Shown here one piece after another: positions 31,081 through 42,864 of a stretch of DNA of 64,000 bases; position 1 is the stretch's first letter; each line of letters opens with the position of its first letter. The DNA lies in contig NC_049983.1 in the NCBI RefSeq assembly GCF_000003815.2, positions 28,368,143 to 28,432,142 of the forward strand, given 5' to 3'. The DNA is from Branchiostoma floridae. Taxonomy: Eukaryota; Chordata; Leptocardii; Amphioxiformes; Branchiostomatidae. The notes under the pieces are model-generated. The model did not search any database, was not told where the DNA came from, and saw only the letters and a program-made list of their open reading frames with translations. The position numbers were made by a program, and so were the translations under genes.

Positions 31081-32213
31081 GGTGTGACAGCGATCTCGCC
31101 CCCCCGTGATCTCGCCCCCCCGGGGGCGAAATCACTAGCGATCTCGCCCCCCCGGGGCGAAATCACTAGCGATCTCGCCCTCCCCGGCTAGTGATCTCGC
31201 CCCCCTACCTCGCCCCCCTTTAGCGATTTCGCCCCCCCCCCAAAAAAAAACGGGTTTACATGACATTTTAGAAGTTGATTGGTATAAATCACAAAATGTA
31301 GTTTCAGAATGATATAAGTACACGAGTTTGATACATAACTCCATTCATAGTATCAATATTAACGTAATTACATGGTAATAAGATAGTTGAACTTGTTTCA
31401 GACAAGGAGGGTTTGGTCCTTTGTATTCCCATTATTGCATATACCTGAGTCTTGACATAAGATGTATTTCATTGTATTCACCTGTCCTCAAGCAACCTAT
31501 ATATCTCCAATATGAAGTCTCTACCATGAAGTGACCACAAAAGAACTATGTAATGTCTTTATTAATTATGCAAATATTAGGTATTAATTAGAATAACGCA
31601 CATTTTGGTATATGTACCTGGCGAAGGGATATCTTCACCTCCAACATGCTTATTTTCTAGTTTTTAGGNNNNNNNNNNNNNNNNNNNNNNNNNNNNNNNN
31701 NNNNNNNNNNNNNNNNNNNNNNNNNNNNNNNNNNNNNNNNNNNNNNNNNNNNNNNNNNNNNNNNNNNNNNNNNNNNNNNNNNNNNNNNNNNNNNNNNNNN
31801 NNNNNNNNNNNNNNNNNNNNNNNNNNNNNAGCACAAGAAAGAAAACACTGTGACAAATTGAAAACATATAGCTGACGTATTCCGTACCATAGACGGTGTT
31901 GATTTATACGTTCGCAGTAGCGCTGTTTTTATGCCACTTCAGCTGCAAAAATCGTCTTTTTCATTTCAAAGTCATGTTTGCACCGAACAATATAGTATCG
32001 ACTTTCGAGGTATGACATCTTACGGTACGGTAATAAGGTGCCATATAGGTACCAGGTAACACACCATATACGTTACTCCCCAGGTGCAGTATAGTACCAG
32101 GTAGCGCACCTGTAATACGTAGTAGCCAGCTGCTCTGGGGGGGGGGGGGGCGAAAACGCTAAAGGGGGGCGAAAACGCTAGTGATCTCGCCCCCCGGGGC
32201 TCGCTGTCACACC
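31081..32213. mobile_element. TIR element with G/C-run subterminal repeats
   Basis: The ends GGTGTGACAGCGA (31081-31093) and TCGCTGTCACACC (32201-32213) are exact 13-bp inverted repeats. Inside both ends are repeats of GATCTCGCCCCCC and its complement with AATCACTAGCG (31093-31240 and 32130-32200). The core has no coding frame and includes an N gap. It is a non-autonomous DNA transposon of unknown superfamily; I could not settle the target duplication. Confidence 0.75.
31669..31829. other. Assembly gap, 161 N
   Basis: Run of N inside the TIR element. Confidence 0.99.
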
Positions 32214-32629
32214 GGATAATAATTGTAAGTATACAAAAATGTTCACTCCTTCATTGAATCCCGGATAATGAAAAACAAAGAAAGGGTAGCAAAAGATTTC
32301 CTCCTTCATCTTAACGGTGATCTGTGTTAAAACGTTTATCTCAGGGCCATCTTATCTTAACTGGTAACCAATCATGTGAGAACAGAAACCTGGATTTCTG
32401 CAGTTGAAACATTCAAGATCATGCTGGTATTAGTCTCACAAACCAGCAGCACTAAAGAGACGCGATGTTTCTTTAAACAAATGTGATTTGGGAGAAAACT
32501 GACTCGACGTTACTTGATTTAAGATTGTAGAACCGAAACAAATTAGTATAGTACAGTATATATTATTATAATAGTATAGTATAGTACATGTATCAATATA
32601 GTATAGACTCCAATATCAGCAACGCTGCC

Positions 32630-32729
32630 NNNNNNNNNNNNNNNNNNNNNNNNNNNNNNNNNNNNNNNNNNNNNNNNNNNNNNNNNNNNNNNNNNNNNNN
32701 NNNNNNNNNNNNNNNNNNNNNNNNNNNNN
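32630..32729. other. Assembly gap, 100 N
   Basis: Run of N at the left edge of the 1.1-kb repeat copy. Confidence 0.99.
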
Positions 32730-32734
32730 ACATC

Positions 32735-33848
32735 GACCTACCTATATATAGTTTGTAAATAATCAAAACAACATTAACAATTCTTTACACGTTTTTAGTC
32801 CTAAAGCAATCATGATAATTACTACCCTATAGCTAAATCAAAGCAAATCTATTCTAATAGTACAAGGAAAGATAACATTTATTGTTACACTTAGTTAACT
32901 CAAATACTTGAGAGTGATACACTTGAAAGTGAAATTGTAAATCACCGAAAGCAAACAGGCCCGAATGTTCCACAGGCCCAAGGTACAGGCGGGCCCCAAT
33001 GTTCTATACGAATGTTCGGAGAGCTGAAAACCAGGTGTGCTGAACAACAACATGCTCTAAAACCAGCTCCCAGTCCCCACCCCCTGACCAAGAGAGAAAG
33101 TCTCTATCATTTGTACCTTTCGAGTGAAGTATTTTTCCTTTAACCACCGCGATAGGTCAAAACAACACACATGCAGATAAACTCCACATGCGTTTAATCA
33201 AATGCGAGTACCAAACACGAAATAAGTCAGTAATAAAGAAATCATTTTCCTCAACCACAGAAACGTGTGTGATGAAAGCTTAAATCTGGACAAATTTACT
33301 TTTCAACTTTAAAGCCATTCTATCACCTAACCAAGCCTTCTAGCCATCCCCCGGGGTTCCAGACGGGGAGTCCTCGGCAGGGTGAGCTTCTATCCCCGCC
33401 GGCCAGCTAAGCTCATCACGGTGATTTCGCCTGACTGAATCCAATCAAGAGAGCCTTCGGGGTTTAGGCGGGGCTAGCCAAAATTTCCTCGGAGCATGTT
33501 ACTGCTCGTGCCGAAGAGCTGGCGTGTGTGGGCCCTGGTAACGATCTGGATTCCCAGTAACTTCACTGTAACGTCATTCATCTTGTAAGTTCGGAAAAAT
33601 TCCTTTCTACTAATCTGCGAGATTGGTCAAAGGTTGGTCTGGTTGTTGCTATTAGGGCTTGATTTGATATATTAAGTATGGAAAGGCTTAACTAAAAATC
33701 AGTTAATACTCTTCAGATAGTGTCGATTTTTGATGTTTTTCACAACATCCCTGGACCTTGCTACATGTTATATTTCTTTGAACTAATTCATGACAACCTC
33801 AAATCGGTGTGCAGGCCGCTTTTCAGTGAGGTCTTAAGGAAACAGGTA
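32735..33848. repeat. Dispersed 1.1-kb repeat, copy 2
   Basis: Paralogue of 16230-17342. It lacks the retroelement at 17343-17656 and so shows the empty site (AAACAGGTAAGGG). Confidence 0.85.
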
Positions 33849-33962
33849 AGGGTACGGGTCAATTTTTCACACGATACAAATAGCGGCCCAACAGGCCACC
33901 GACGCGACGATCTCACAGTTTGGAGAAGATAAATTCTTTGAAAATTTTGAAAGGAGATTAAA

Positions 33963-34350
33963 TCCCGTTTATAAACAACGTTCTTCAATATTAGGCAATA
34001 AGGTAAATATAGTAGAAAGATAGTAAATGGTTAGACCAAATAGGTTAAATGGTATTATTTGACATCTCATGAACATTCGAACGCAGGCCGATTCAAAGCC
34101 AATCCACAGAATGTACCATACACATCCGTATTGAAAAGACGTGCTCCGGGCAAGAACAAGTAAGCAGTCCACACACAAAGGTATCAAGTGACCCTTTCCA
34201 AAATGGTCGTGTCTAGAAGAAAATCTCCAGCCAGGTTAGGGCTGTATAATGTACCAAGTGAAGGTTTGATGTAAGATTTCCCCTTCAGGGAACTGGAGAA
34301 TAGAACAGCTACATCACACATAAACCAAGGGACAAACGCTCAAACCGGTA
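33963..34350. repeat. Dispersed 0.4-kb repeat, copy 1
   Basis: AACATTCGAACGCAGGC through AGGGACAAACGCTCAAAC matches 37230-37625. Confidence 0.8.
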
Positions 34351-34428
34351 ACATCTATTCATGTTTCCTGTGTCAGCAACAAATCGAAATCATTTTAAAC
34401 CATGTAATCTTTTACCAATTAGCCTGGT

Positions 34429-34654
34429 NNNNNNNNNNNNNNNNNNNNNNNNNNNNNNNNNNNNNNNNNNNNNNNNNNNNNNNNNNNNNNNNNNNNNNNN
34501 NNNNNNNNNNNNNNNNNNNNNNNNNNNNNNNNNNNNNNNNNNNNNNNNNNNNNNNNNNNNNNNNNNNNNNNNNNNNNNNNNNNNNNNNNNNNNNNNNNNN
34601 NNNNNNNNNNNNNNNNNNNNNNNNNNNNNNNNNNNNNNNNNNNNNNNNNNNNNN
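34429..34654. other. Assembly gap, 226 N
   Basis: Run of N. Confidence 0.99.
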
Positions 34655-34679
34655 AAGAAGGAATATCCCTAGCATTTCT

Positions 34680-35060
34680 GATGGAACTTTGTTTTCCGTT
34701 GTCAACAATGAGTCATGAATATAAACATACATACATGCAAACGTAATGGATTCATATGATATGTATTAAAATTGCAGAAACCAAAACTAGTGCACTAATA
34801 ACCTTAATCACAGGATCATGTGTGCAATCCAGAAGAAAGCAGAACTACCAATATATAACGTTAGTAAATAATCAAAACAACAGTTCTTTACACGTCTATA
34901 GTCCTAAAGCAATCATGATAATCATTACCCTATAGCTAAATCAAAGCAAATCTATTCTAATAATACATTGAAAAATGTCAGTTTTCTTACTCTTAGTTAT
35001 CTCAAAAAATTGAGAGTGATGCACTGTAATGTACTTAGAGAAATTGTAAATCACCAAAAA
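34680..35060. repeat. Dispersed repeat related to 16080-16450
   Basis: GGAACTTTGTTTTCCGTTG and following bases match the region just left of the 1.1-kb repeat copy 1, so a third, partial copy of that larger unit. Confidence 0.75.
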
Positions 35061-35408
35061 CAGCGAGCAGGACACAGGTTAACTTGGAGACATGGACGAC
35101 GAAGAGATGATGATGAAGGATATTGACTTTGATGTGATGCTATAGTAAATGTGAATGATTTATGTACAAATTCTCCTAACCATCCGACTATAGTAACCCT
35201 TCGTCCATTCATCGACTCTAAAGGATCGTGGTAAAGATCATGACTTCTCATATAGTATCTGGGAACATATTGGAAGATATCATACGATATTTGTTTAATT
35301 GTGAGGATCTGGACTCCTGATATAGTATGTAGGAAGATATGGGTTCCTCAGAGTAGGTAAGAAATGACGGTATTCGTGCGTAATTACGCCTGCTTCGTAT
35401 CATTGGCA

Positions 35409-35410
35409 AA

Positions 35411-35442
<32 letters not shown>

Positions 35443-35468
35443 ACATACACACACACATACACATACAC

Positions 35469-35514
<46 letters not shown>

Positions 35515-35560
35515 ACACATACACATACACACACATACACACATACACACACATGCACAC
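35409..35560. repeat. (CA)n microsatellite
   Basis: CA repeat with TACA interruptions. Confidence 0.95.
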
Positions 35561-35825
35561 AATCACGCATACACATGAACGTTTATGTGTGTGTATGAGT
35601 GTGTGTGCGTGTTTGGTGTTTGAGCGTGTGTCTGTGTGAGTTGCTGTTATTCGCCGTAAACAATGCATTTGCTAAATATTGAAACGTGCTGGCTGGATCT
35701 GTCGCCGAATATTGATTATCGGAGGCCTTAGATTGGTCGCGAGGCAAAGTGTCTCAAACAAGACGATCTGTGCAAAGAGCAAGTTTGGAAGATAGTTCTG
35801 TCCGTGTGATTCATTCATGTAATTA

Positions 35826-36050
35826 ACAATCGGCACGATTCATTGGAACTAAGGTGGGTATAACAGGTAAATGTGCTGGTGTGACATCCTGTCGCGGTGG
35901 CTCGAGGAAACGCCAGAGGGAGCTTGTGTTTGATTGACAGAATGCTCTCCTAGACAAAGACGTTAGGCCGACCGCGGTGGTCCTGTCGTGCCTGCCTGAC
36001 GCGCGTCATAATTATCTACAGCATTTCATCATCAAAGACAACGCGCCCCG
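35826..36050. repeat. Dispersed repeat, copy 2
   Basis: Paralogue of 27106-27330. Confidence 0.8.
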
Positions 36051-37229
36051 ACGCGCGATCGTGGGAACTCTGGTGACTGGCACTTACGCGTTGGTGTTAA
36101 CAACGGCAAAGTTTCGGGAAGCGATCTCATTCGCAATGACTGGCACGAAAGCATTTAATTTAGCAAACGGCTGGACCTGGCCTTGTGTTACTGAAGATTC
36201 CATTCAAATAATTCAAAACTGTCCCTTTTGAACTTCGTTAAGTGATTACAGAGTTCAGAATTAGGAGTCATTCTATGGTAAAGTCTCTTCGCTCATGACC
36301 TCAATCAGTAAACATGACTGAAGAGGCAGCCCAACTGTCTTCAAGATGAATATAGACATGAAAAAGGGTTGGCGCATTTAACCTGCCATGACCCTTTTAA
36401 GACTAAAATTACCTGTTTAATGGGCCGGATGGGTGTAGCCAAGATTGATAATTGGTCCCTTCTTCAGAGTCAAGTGTCACGCATTAGTCAATCGTTGTTT
36501 GTTTGTTTGTTTGTTTATTTGTTTATTATTCCTTGTTGTGGCTCGGAAACAATGGGACGCCTCATGCAACATAAACAACAAGTGCTGATGTGCGGGAATG
36601 CGAGATCTGTAATAAAAGTTTCAAGCCGTTCATTTCATTAACAGTTCAAACCTTGGTTCAAATGCCGATTCTTTAGTTACTTAGCTCTTGAAGCAAGGGG
36701 GATTAAGAATTTACCTCATAAGAAAGAAGGAATTGTCAGAGTCGCACAAGAAATCCTGACTTGTTGCTCTAGGTGTCGTCTTTTGATACGAGGTAAATAA
36801 CGTGTCCTTGAAAAGGTCAGTCATACTTAATTTGGTGTTTCCCCAACAGTATGTCCCTCTTTAATCTCATTGCATAGAACCTCAAAACGACGTGTCAAAC
36901 CTGGCACACCTTTGTTACAGTCACTTTTTTTCTTAAACCAGTTTCCAAAATTCCTTGAGGATCCCTCTGTGCCACAAATGTTCACATGACACCAGTGGCA
37001 GTTCGACAGGCCTCCAACCGATCTCACAGTTTGGAGGCGGTAAAATGTCTGCTGCGATCTATTCATGCGTGAAAAGGTCACGGAGTTTACCGACCTGTCG
37101 GCAGCTGTTTGCGTGGCGATAATGTTCGATCAAATGGAAACTCGCTCGTTAATTATAACAGATTTGTTTTCTAACCAGCGAAATATCAGCAAGGAACATT
37201 TTATACATAGAAGTTCGCCTTTGGAAGGT
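36051..37229. other. No gene recognised
   Basis: Short ORFs only, plus a (TTTG)n tract at 36495-36530. Confidence 0.45.
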
Positions 37230-37625
37230 ATTTCGATCCCGTTTTTAAACAATGTTCTTCAATATCAGACAATAAGGTAAATATAGTAGAACAGAAGTAA
37301 ATGGTTAGGCCAGATCAGCTAAATGTTGTTTATCATTTGACATCTCATGAACATTCGAACACAGGCTGTTTAAAAGCTCATCCACAGAATATACCAAACA
37401 CATCCGTAACGTTATTGAAAAGACGTGCTCCGGGCAAGAACAAGTAAGCAGTCCACACACAGAGGTATCAAGTGACCCTTTCCAAAATGGTCGTGTCTAG
37501 AAGAAAATATCCAGCCAGGTTAGGGCTGTATAATGTACCAAGCGAAGGTTTGATGTAAGGTTTCCCCTTCAGGGAACTAGAATAGAACAGCTACATCACA
37601 CATAAGCCAAGGGACTAACGCTCAA
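37230..37625. repeat. Dispersed 0.4-kb repeat, copy 2
   Basis: Paralogue of 33963-34350. Confidence 0.8.
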
Positions 37626-37976
37626 ACTTTAACCCATTAGATATGCTATACATCAGTCAACTTCTGTTGTAGTACTGATGAATCAAAAACGACATTCCGA
37701 TCCAGCCTCCACATTTATAGAACCAATTGTAAAGAACTGTAACACGCACCATTGTTGTTCTCTGCTCTCTTGAAGCAAGCTTTCTGTCCAAGTCACAAGA
37801 CGTATTCCCAAGTCGGACATGACCTCCACACGTCACCCATAATCCATGCATCGCTTGTCGTCCAGAGCACATGGTAAATCTCTAACTGGCGAAAGTAATA
37901 ACCTATCCATAGTCAACACTTTTCACAGTGTCAAAAACATTGATCAGTTAGAAGGAACAAACGACCTTCTATAAAA

Positions 37977-38076
37977 NNNNNNNNNNNNNNNNNNNNNNNN
38001 NNNNNNNNNNNNNNNNNNNNNNNNNNNNNNNNNNNNNNNNNNNNNNNNNNNNNNNNNNNNNNNNNNNNNNNNNNNN
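37977..38076. other. Assembly gap, 100 N
   Basis: Run of N. Confidence 0.99.
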
Positions 38077-38199
38077 CTTAAGTTGAAAAACCGGTTGTAC
38101 ACAAGGTCGCTTATCGTGCAGGTACATTAACGACAACTAGCGGTCTCATGCACCACTACATGTGCCACCAAATGACTCATTGACAACTTGTGCGGAACA

Positions 38200-39080
38200 A
38201 CATCTGTATCTGTATCTGTATCTGCATCTGTATCTATATGTAAATAGCCGGTTAAACCGCCGTTCAGCGTAACAAACCAGCTTCGCAGGCACGCGGCGCA
38301 GCAGCAGTTGGTAATGTTACAACGAACAACCTGTCACACCTAACTTTTGCACATCTATCTGCAAGTGTTCTTTAAAACTACCAAAAGAAGATGTCCCTAC
38401 TGTACTTGGTGATAACGACTTCCACTCTACGATAGTTCTGGGAAAGTACGAATTTTTGAACACATCAATTCTAGGTTGGTAACTCTGGTACTTGAAGTCA
38501 TTGCTGTTTCTTGTTCTTTGTTCAGCCGGTATTAGATACTTATCAGTCGGTACGTCCACCAGTTTATTGGTCATTTTGTACATCATGCAAAGTCTGGACA
38601 TTTTCCTTCTATCTTCAAGTGACATCCACTGCAAATCTGTTTTCATTTTGGTAACACTAGAATCCCTGTTATAGTTGTTTGTGCAGAATCGGGCAGCTTG
38701 GTTCTATACCCTTTCAAGTTTATCTTTGTCTTTCTTTGTATACGGGTTCAATACTGTAGCGGTATATTCAAGGTTAGGTCTTACTAGTGACGTGTATGCA
38801 AGTCATTCTACCCTGGCTGGGCATGCCCACAAGTTGCGTTTGATCACTCCCAATGTCTGTTTAGCCTAGGTTATTATTTCGTTAACATGCCCCCCCCCAC
38901 ATCAGCCCAGTTGTTAACGTAACACCTAGGTGTGGTTGTTTTTTTGTGGTTTCTAATGTCTGACCACAAAACTGGTAATGAGACACATTTGGTGTGCGTT
39001 TGTTCGTTATGTGTATAATATAGCACTTATCAGGATTGAACTGCATAAGCCATTTCCTTTGCCATTCTTCCAGGGTGTTC
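38200..39080 (-). mobile_element. LINE 3' portion with ATACAG tail
   Basis: Reading right to left: WQRKWLMQFNPDKCYI at about 39060, then HLGVTL, NLEYTATVLNPYTKKDKDKL, QAARFCTNNYNRDSSVTKM, WMSLEDRRKMSRLCMMYK and NSYFPRTIVEWKSLSP. This is the thumb and C-terminal part of a CR1/Jockey-type reverse transcriptase, broken by stops. The 3' end near 38205-38240 is an (ATACAG)n tail. It is 5'-truncated and inactive. Confidence 0.82.
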
Positions 39081-39242
39081 AGACGTAAGGGTGCGAAATA
39101 GACTCCTGGTGGATCTGCTTTCTGGAAATACTTTGATACCCAGTAACATGATGAGTATAAACGTTGGTATAAAACTTATATTTACAGGCAGATAATGCAG
39201 TCTTCTACCATATCTATGAGACAACAATAAATGTTTGAGTAA

Positions 39243-40097
39243 ATGGTAAATGTGGGAACTAGAGATCCCCCACACATCAGAAGAGTCGTGGCAGCACAAC
39301 GAGAGAAACTGAAACAAGACACTGAACCATCACTGCAGTTCCAACGACGATTCCACACCGCTTTTACCCTGTACAAGCTCCTCAATGGACGCTGCCCTCC
39401 ACATCTTCAAACCCTGGTGACCAGAATCCGGGCTGCCACTGAGTCACGTTACTCCCTCAGGAACAGCGACCACCTGACATCTGAACTCATTAAGTCCACC
39501 AGAGACCAGAGAACATTCTTCTACCGAGCAACATCACCCTGGAACACCCTCCTTACTTCTACTCGCACTGTCACAACTGCTGCTTCCTCCAAAAGAAAAC
39601 TCCGCCTTTAATAAAAAAACTCTTGGAATGTCTTAAGGGGACCCTTACAGGTGTATACAGTGACCCAGCATGACCTCTCGCTGTATATGTTGTTGTTGAT
39701 AAATACTGTTGTAGAGTCTATTGTAGATACTATGACTACTTAGTGCTATGAGACTTAGTGCTCCAGCGGACGAGAAGGTGGAGAACTAATTACACACCCC
39801 TCCTTCACCATAAAAAGTCATGTGCAGGTCAGGCAAACAGGCAAATAGCCTGTCTGTCTCCTCATCTGTCAAATCGACAGGAGAACAAAAAAACAAAAAA
39901 AAACAAAAAAACAACTATGACTACTATATTACATCATGTTCTTTTTATGTACTTGATAATTATCCTGTCCTTGTCAAATTCCATTTGTAACCGTCCTTGT
40001 CTGTCAGCAGGGCTAGCCCTGTGTAAAACCCACAGGCTGGTTGGGCAGCTCTGCCTGTGCGTGCTGAACAGCCAGAACCTATAAATAGATAAATAAA
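39243..40097 (+). mobile_element. LINE 3' end
   Basis: Plus frame with FHTAFTLYKLLNGRCPPHLQ, YSLRNSDHLTSEL and TFFYRATSPWNTLL, the end of a non-LTR reverse transcriptase ORF (stop near 39611). The 3'UTR carries GTCAGCAGGGCTAGCCCTG and ends in ATAAATAGATAAATAAAG. Only the 3' end is present. Confidence 0.78.
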
Positions 40098-42525
40098 GAG
40101 ACTGACCCACGTCATGTGCTCATCTGCATGTTGTATCAAAGAGTCTTAAATCCAGCCTTAGTATTCTGCAATGCAACTGCGGGCAGTAAATTACTTGAGT
40201 TTCATCCTATGAAGAACTTTATTCCGTAATTTTAGAACTTTTCTATTTCCATGGCGTGGCACATAACATGAACACAATGTTCTCGGTTATGATGGGTCTA
40301 TATGTAGGTCAACAGCAAGTAACTCGAGAAATTGTCGATGGAACTTTGTGATTTTTGTAGTTGTGTAGCGGTTGTGGAAAGGAAGGCCACGTTTGAAAAT
40401 GGTTCACCTGACGTTTTCCTACGGTACTGCAGCGAGCTTTGTAATTTTATGCGCCTGTTTGTTGACAGCATAACTCGTTATCACATAATTCTAGATACAT
40501 ATTAGTAAATGGCTAACCTGTGAAGTTATAACACTAGCAAATAATCTACCTATGACATTGTAATGTAGGTAGTAGACATTGGAGTCCCTCCTGAGCATAG
40601 TAGTTTGGAAAAGTGCAGTGCGATATCGCCATGTTCTCTAACGTTCTTTTTGGCGACGCCTCAGTTGCGGAGGCATTTTCTACAGTATTACGATCGCTTT
40701 GAAAGAATTTAGAAAATTGCACGAATGCATTCCCTTGGGAATTGATTTTTGGCTAAACCTCAAGGGTATAGTTCATACAGTGGTAATTGAGGATTATTCT
40801 AGCTGTGCATTCTTTGCGTCAGGATTAATGGTTTAAGGGAGCGGTCTTTTCACATAGCCGGGAATGACTGCATATCATAAGCTGCACATACAGATCATTA
40901 TGATGTTTCGCATGCTTTATGAATGTTGTAATGAACACCAATATGTCCCAGATTTTTGCCGTTATTTCTTATATAAGCTTGTGCTTTTTACAATACGGAA
41001 TGGAATGCTGTGAATTGGTTATCGTTTGAAGTTATAGTGAGCCTGGTTTTGAGTGGTAGAAAAATAAAGTGATTTAAAGAAGACAATGAAGACCAATATA
41101 TCACAGCTTTTGCCAATATCTTTCGAGCTTTGCTTTTTACAAGGTGGGATGATATGCTTTCACGAGGTCAAAAAATAATGAAGACCAATGTGTCACAGAT
41201 TTTTGTCAATATCTTTTTATAAAACATGAAGGTGGTTGTCCTTTGGAATTGAAGCTGGTGTGTTACGCCGAAAGGCTGTTATACCGGCTATATAGATACA
41301 GACTAAGTAAAGCCTGATTTTGAAAGGTTAAAAAGTCACATGTTTCAAACAAGACATGAAACCAATGGATTTAATGTTGTTTAGATTCTGCTTTGAAGAC
41401 TAGGGCAGCTAGTACAGGTAGAATAAAGGAAAAGGAAGGACGCAGAGACAAGGTTTTCCGTACACTGGGCACGGGAGACTGTTGATATAAGGTAGTTTGA
41501 CGTTACTATATAATGGTAATGCTGACCTCGCTAACCTCGGTCTTTCTCTTCTGAACTGTACTCTCTGACCCTCTGTCATACAAATACATTACATCTCGTG
41601 TTCAAATTTTGGTGTTTCAAACAGACAGGTCACTCCGCGAAACAACGGTTATTTCATCTAATGTCCATTGATATACATATAAAATAAACTACTACAATAT
41701 ATACACTAAAATACATATTTGTGATATACAAACAGTCAATCAATCAGTCAATCCGTGAATTCTCTAACCGGTGTCATGTCAGGTTATCTATCCATGTACA
41801 AGTATGATCAAAATCTATCGGCTACACGTCTTGGCTCTGCTACTGGCCTCTTCTTCCCTCATGTTGCCTTCCTTCTGTCGATGGCGCTGTTCTGGATGTT
41901 ATGTGCCCCCGGCCTCTGTTCAAAATTTTCAAGCCGCACAAACGTTTATTCTGGCTCCTCTCAGCGATGGCCACTTCTCGTGAAAGGACTCGACCTACTT
42001 CCCTTGTGGCGGTAAGAGTCTCTATGTTGGGTGTGGCGGGAATGTGTCGTCCTGATGGACATGATATACGTCTGTCAGGAACACCTCGTCGTCTTGTCCG
42101 GTAGGTTGGCCTGTGCATTAGATCACGAGAGAACACAGTTTTACCCGTTTTATTTAATAGTCTTATACCATAGTAATATAATAGTGATGCTAGCAATAAT
42201 GGATTATTGTAAAATCACCCTCATAAATTTGCTACTATCACTGTACGTCTGTTGGTGTGTGTTATACATGGATTAAGTCACCACATGGATGGTCGTCACA
42301 GTTAGCTAATGTTAATCTCAGGAGCTGCTGTACGTAGAGAGAACGCACGCAAAGAACAAAGGTTAAAATTGAAGTACAAAAACAATTCTCTTCTCTTTCT
42401 TGTCAATTCGTAACAACCAGAAAACACTGTAGAAATTGAAATTTGTCTTCGGTATTCATGAGTGAGGTAAGCTTATTTATGCCTTGTCAGCCGAAATGTA
42501 GTGTACAGATTTTGACTTAGCTGCC
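40098..42525. other. No gene recognised
   Basis: Mostly AT-rich single-copy-looking sequence. A frame at 41840-42196 (minus) is Arg-rich without a recognisable domain. Confidence 0.45.
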
Positions 42526-42529
42526 TTAA

Positions 42530-42860
42530 GCATGGGGCACAACCCGCCGTACGTGCAAATACGTGCTGTCTACGTGCCAAAACGTGGGCAATCTTTTGTT
42601 GTCCGTAAGTGGTAAGTACCGTCTCCGTACGAGCTCGTAGGAAATCCGACGGATTTTGGATCACGCAGACACGCCGTAGAAATTTTAGTTCATGCAGAAG
42701 TTTCTCTGCGTTCGGGCTGCGGATTCGCCCTCCGTACGTGCCAGTACGGGCAACGCACCTGCTCTGTACAGCCTCAGCGTTTTCAGGAATACGTGGCGGA
42801 CGTGGCCTCCACAAAAAAACGTACGGACAAATTGCACGTACGGTGGGATGTGCCCCAGGC
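42530..42860. mobile_element. MITE with TTAA target duplication
   Basis: Flanked by TTAA at 42526-42529 and 42861-42864. The ends GCATGGGGCACAACCCGCC and, read from the other side, GCCTGGGGCACATCCCACC are inverted repeats that continue CGTACGTGCAA. The interior is rich in ACGTACGG/CCGTACGT motifs. 331 bp, no coding capacity. TTAA fits the piggyBac or Kolobok superfamilies. Confidence 0.85.
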
Positions 42861-42864
42861 TTAA

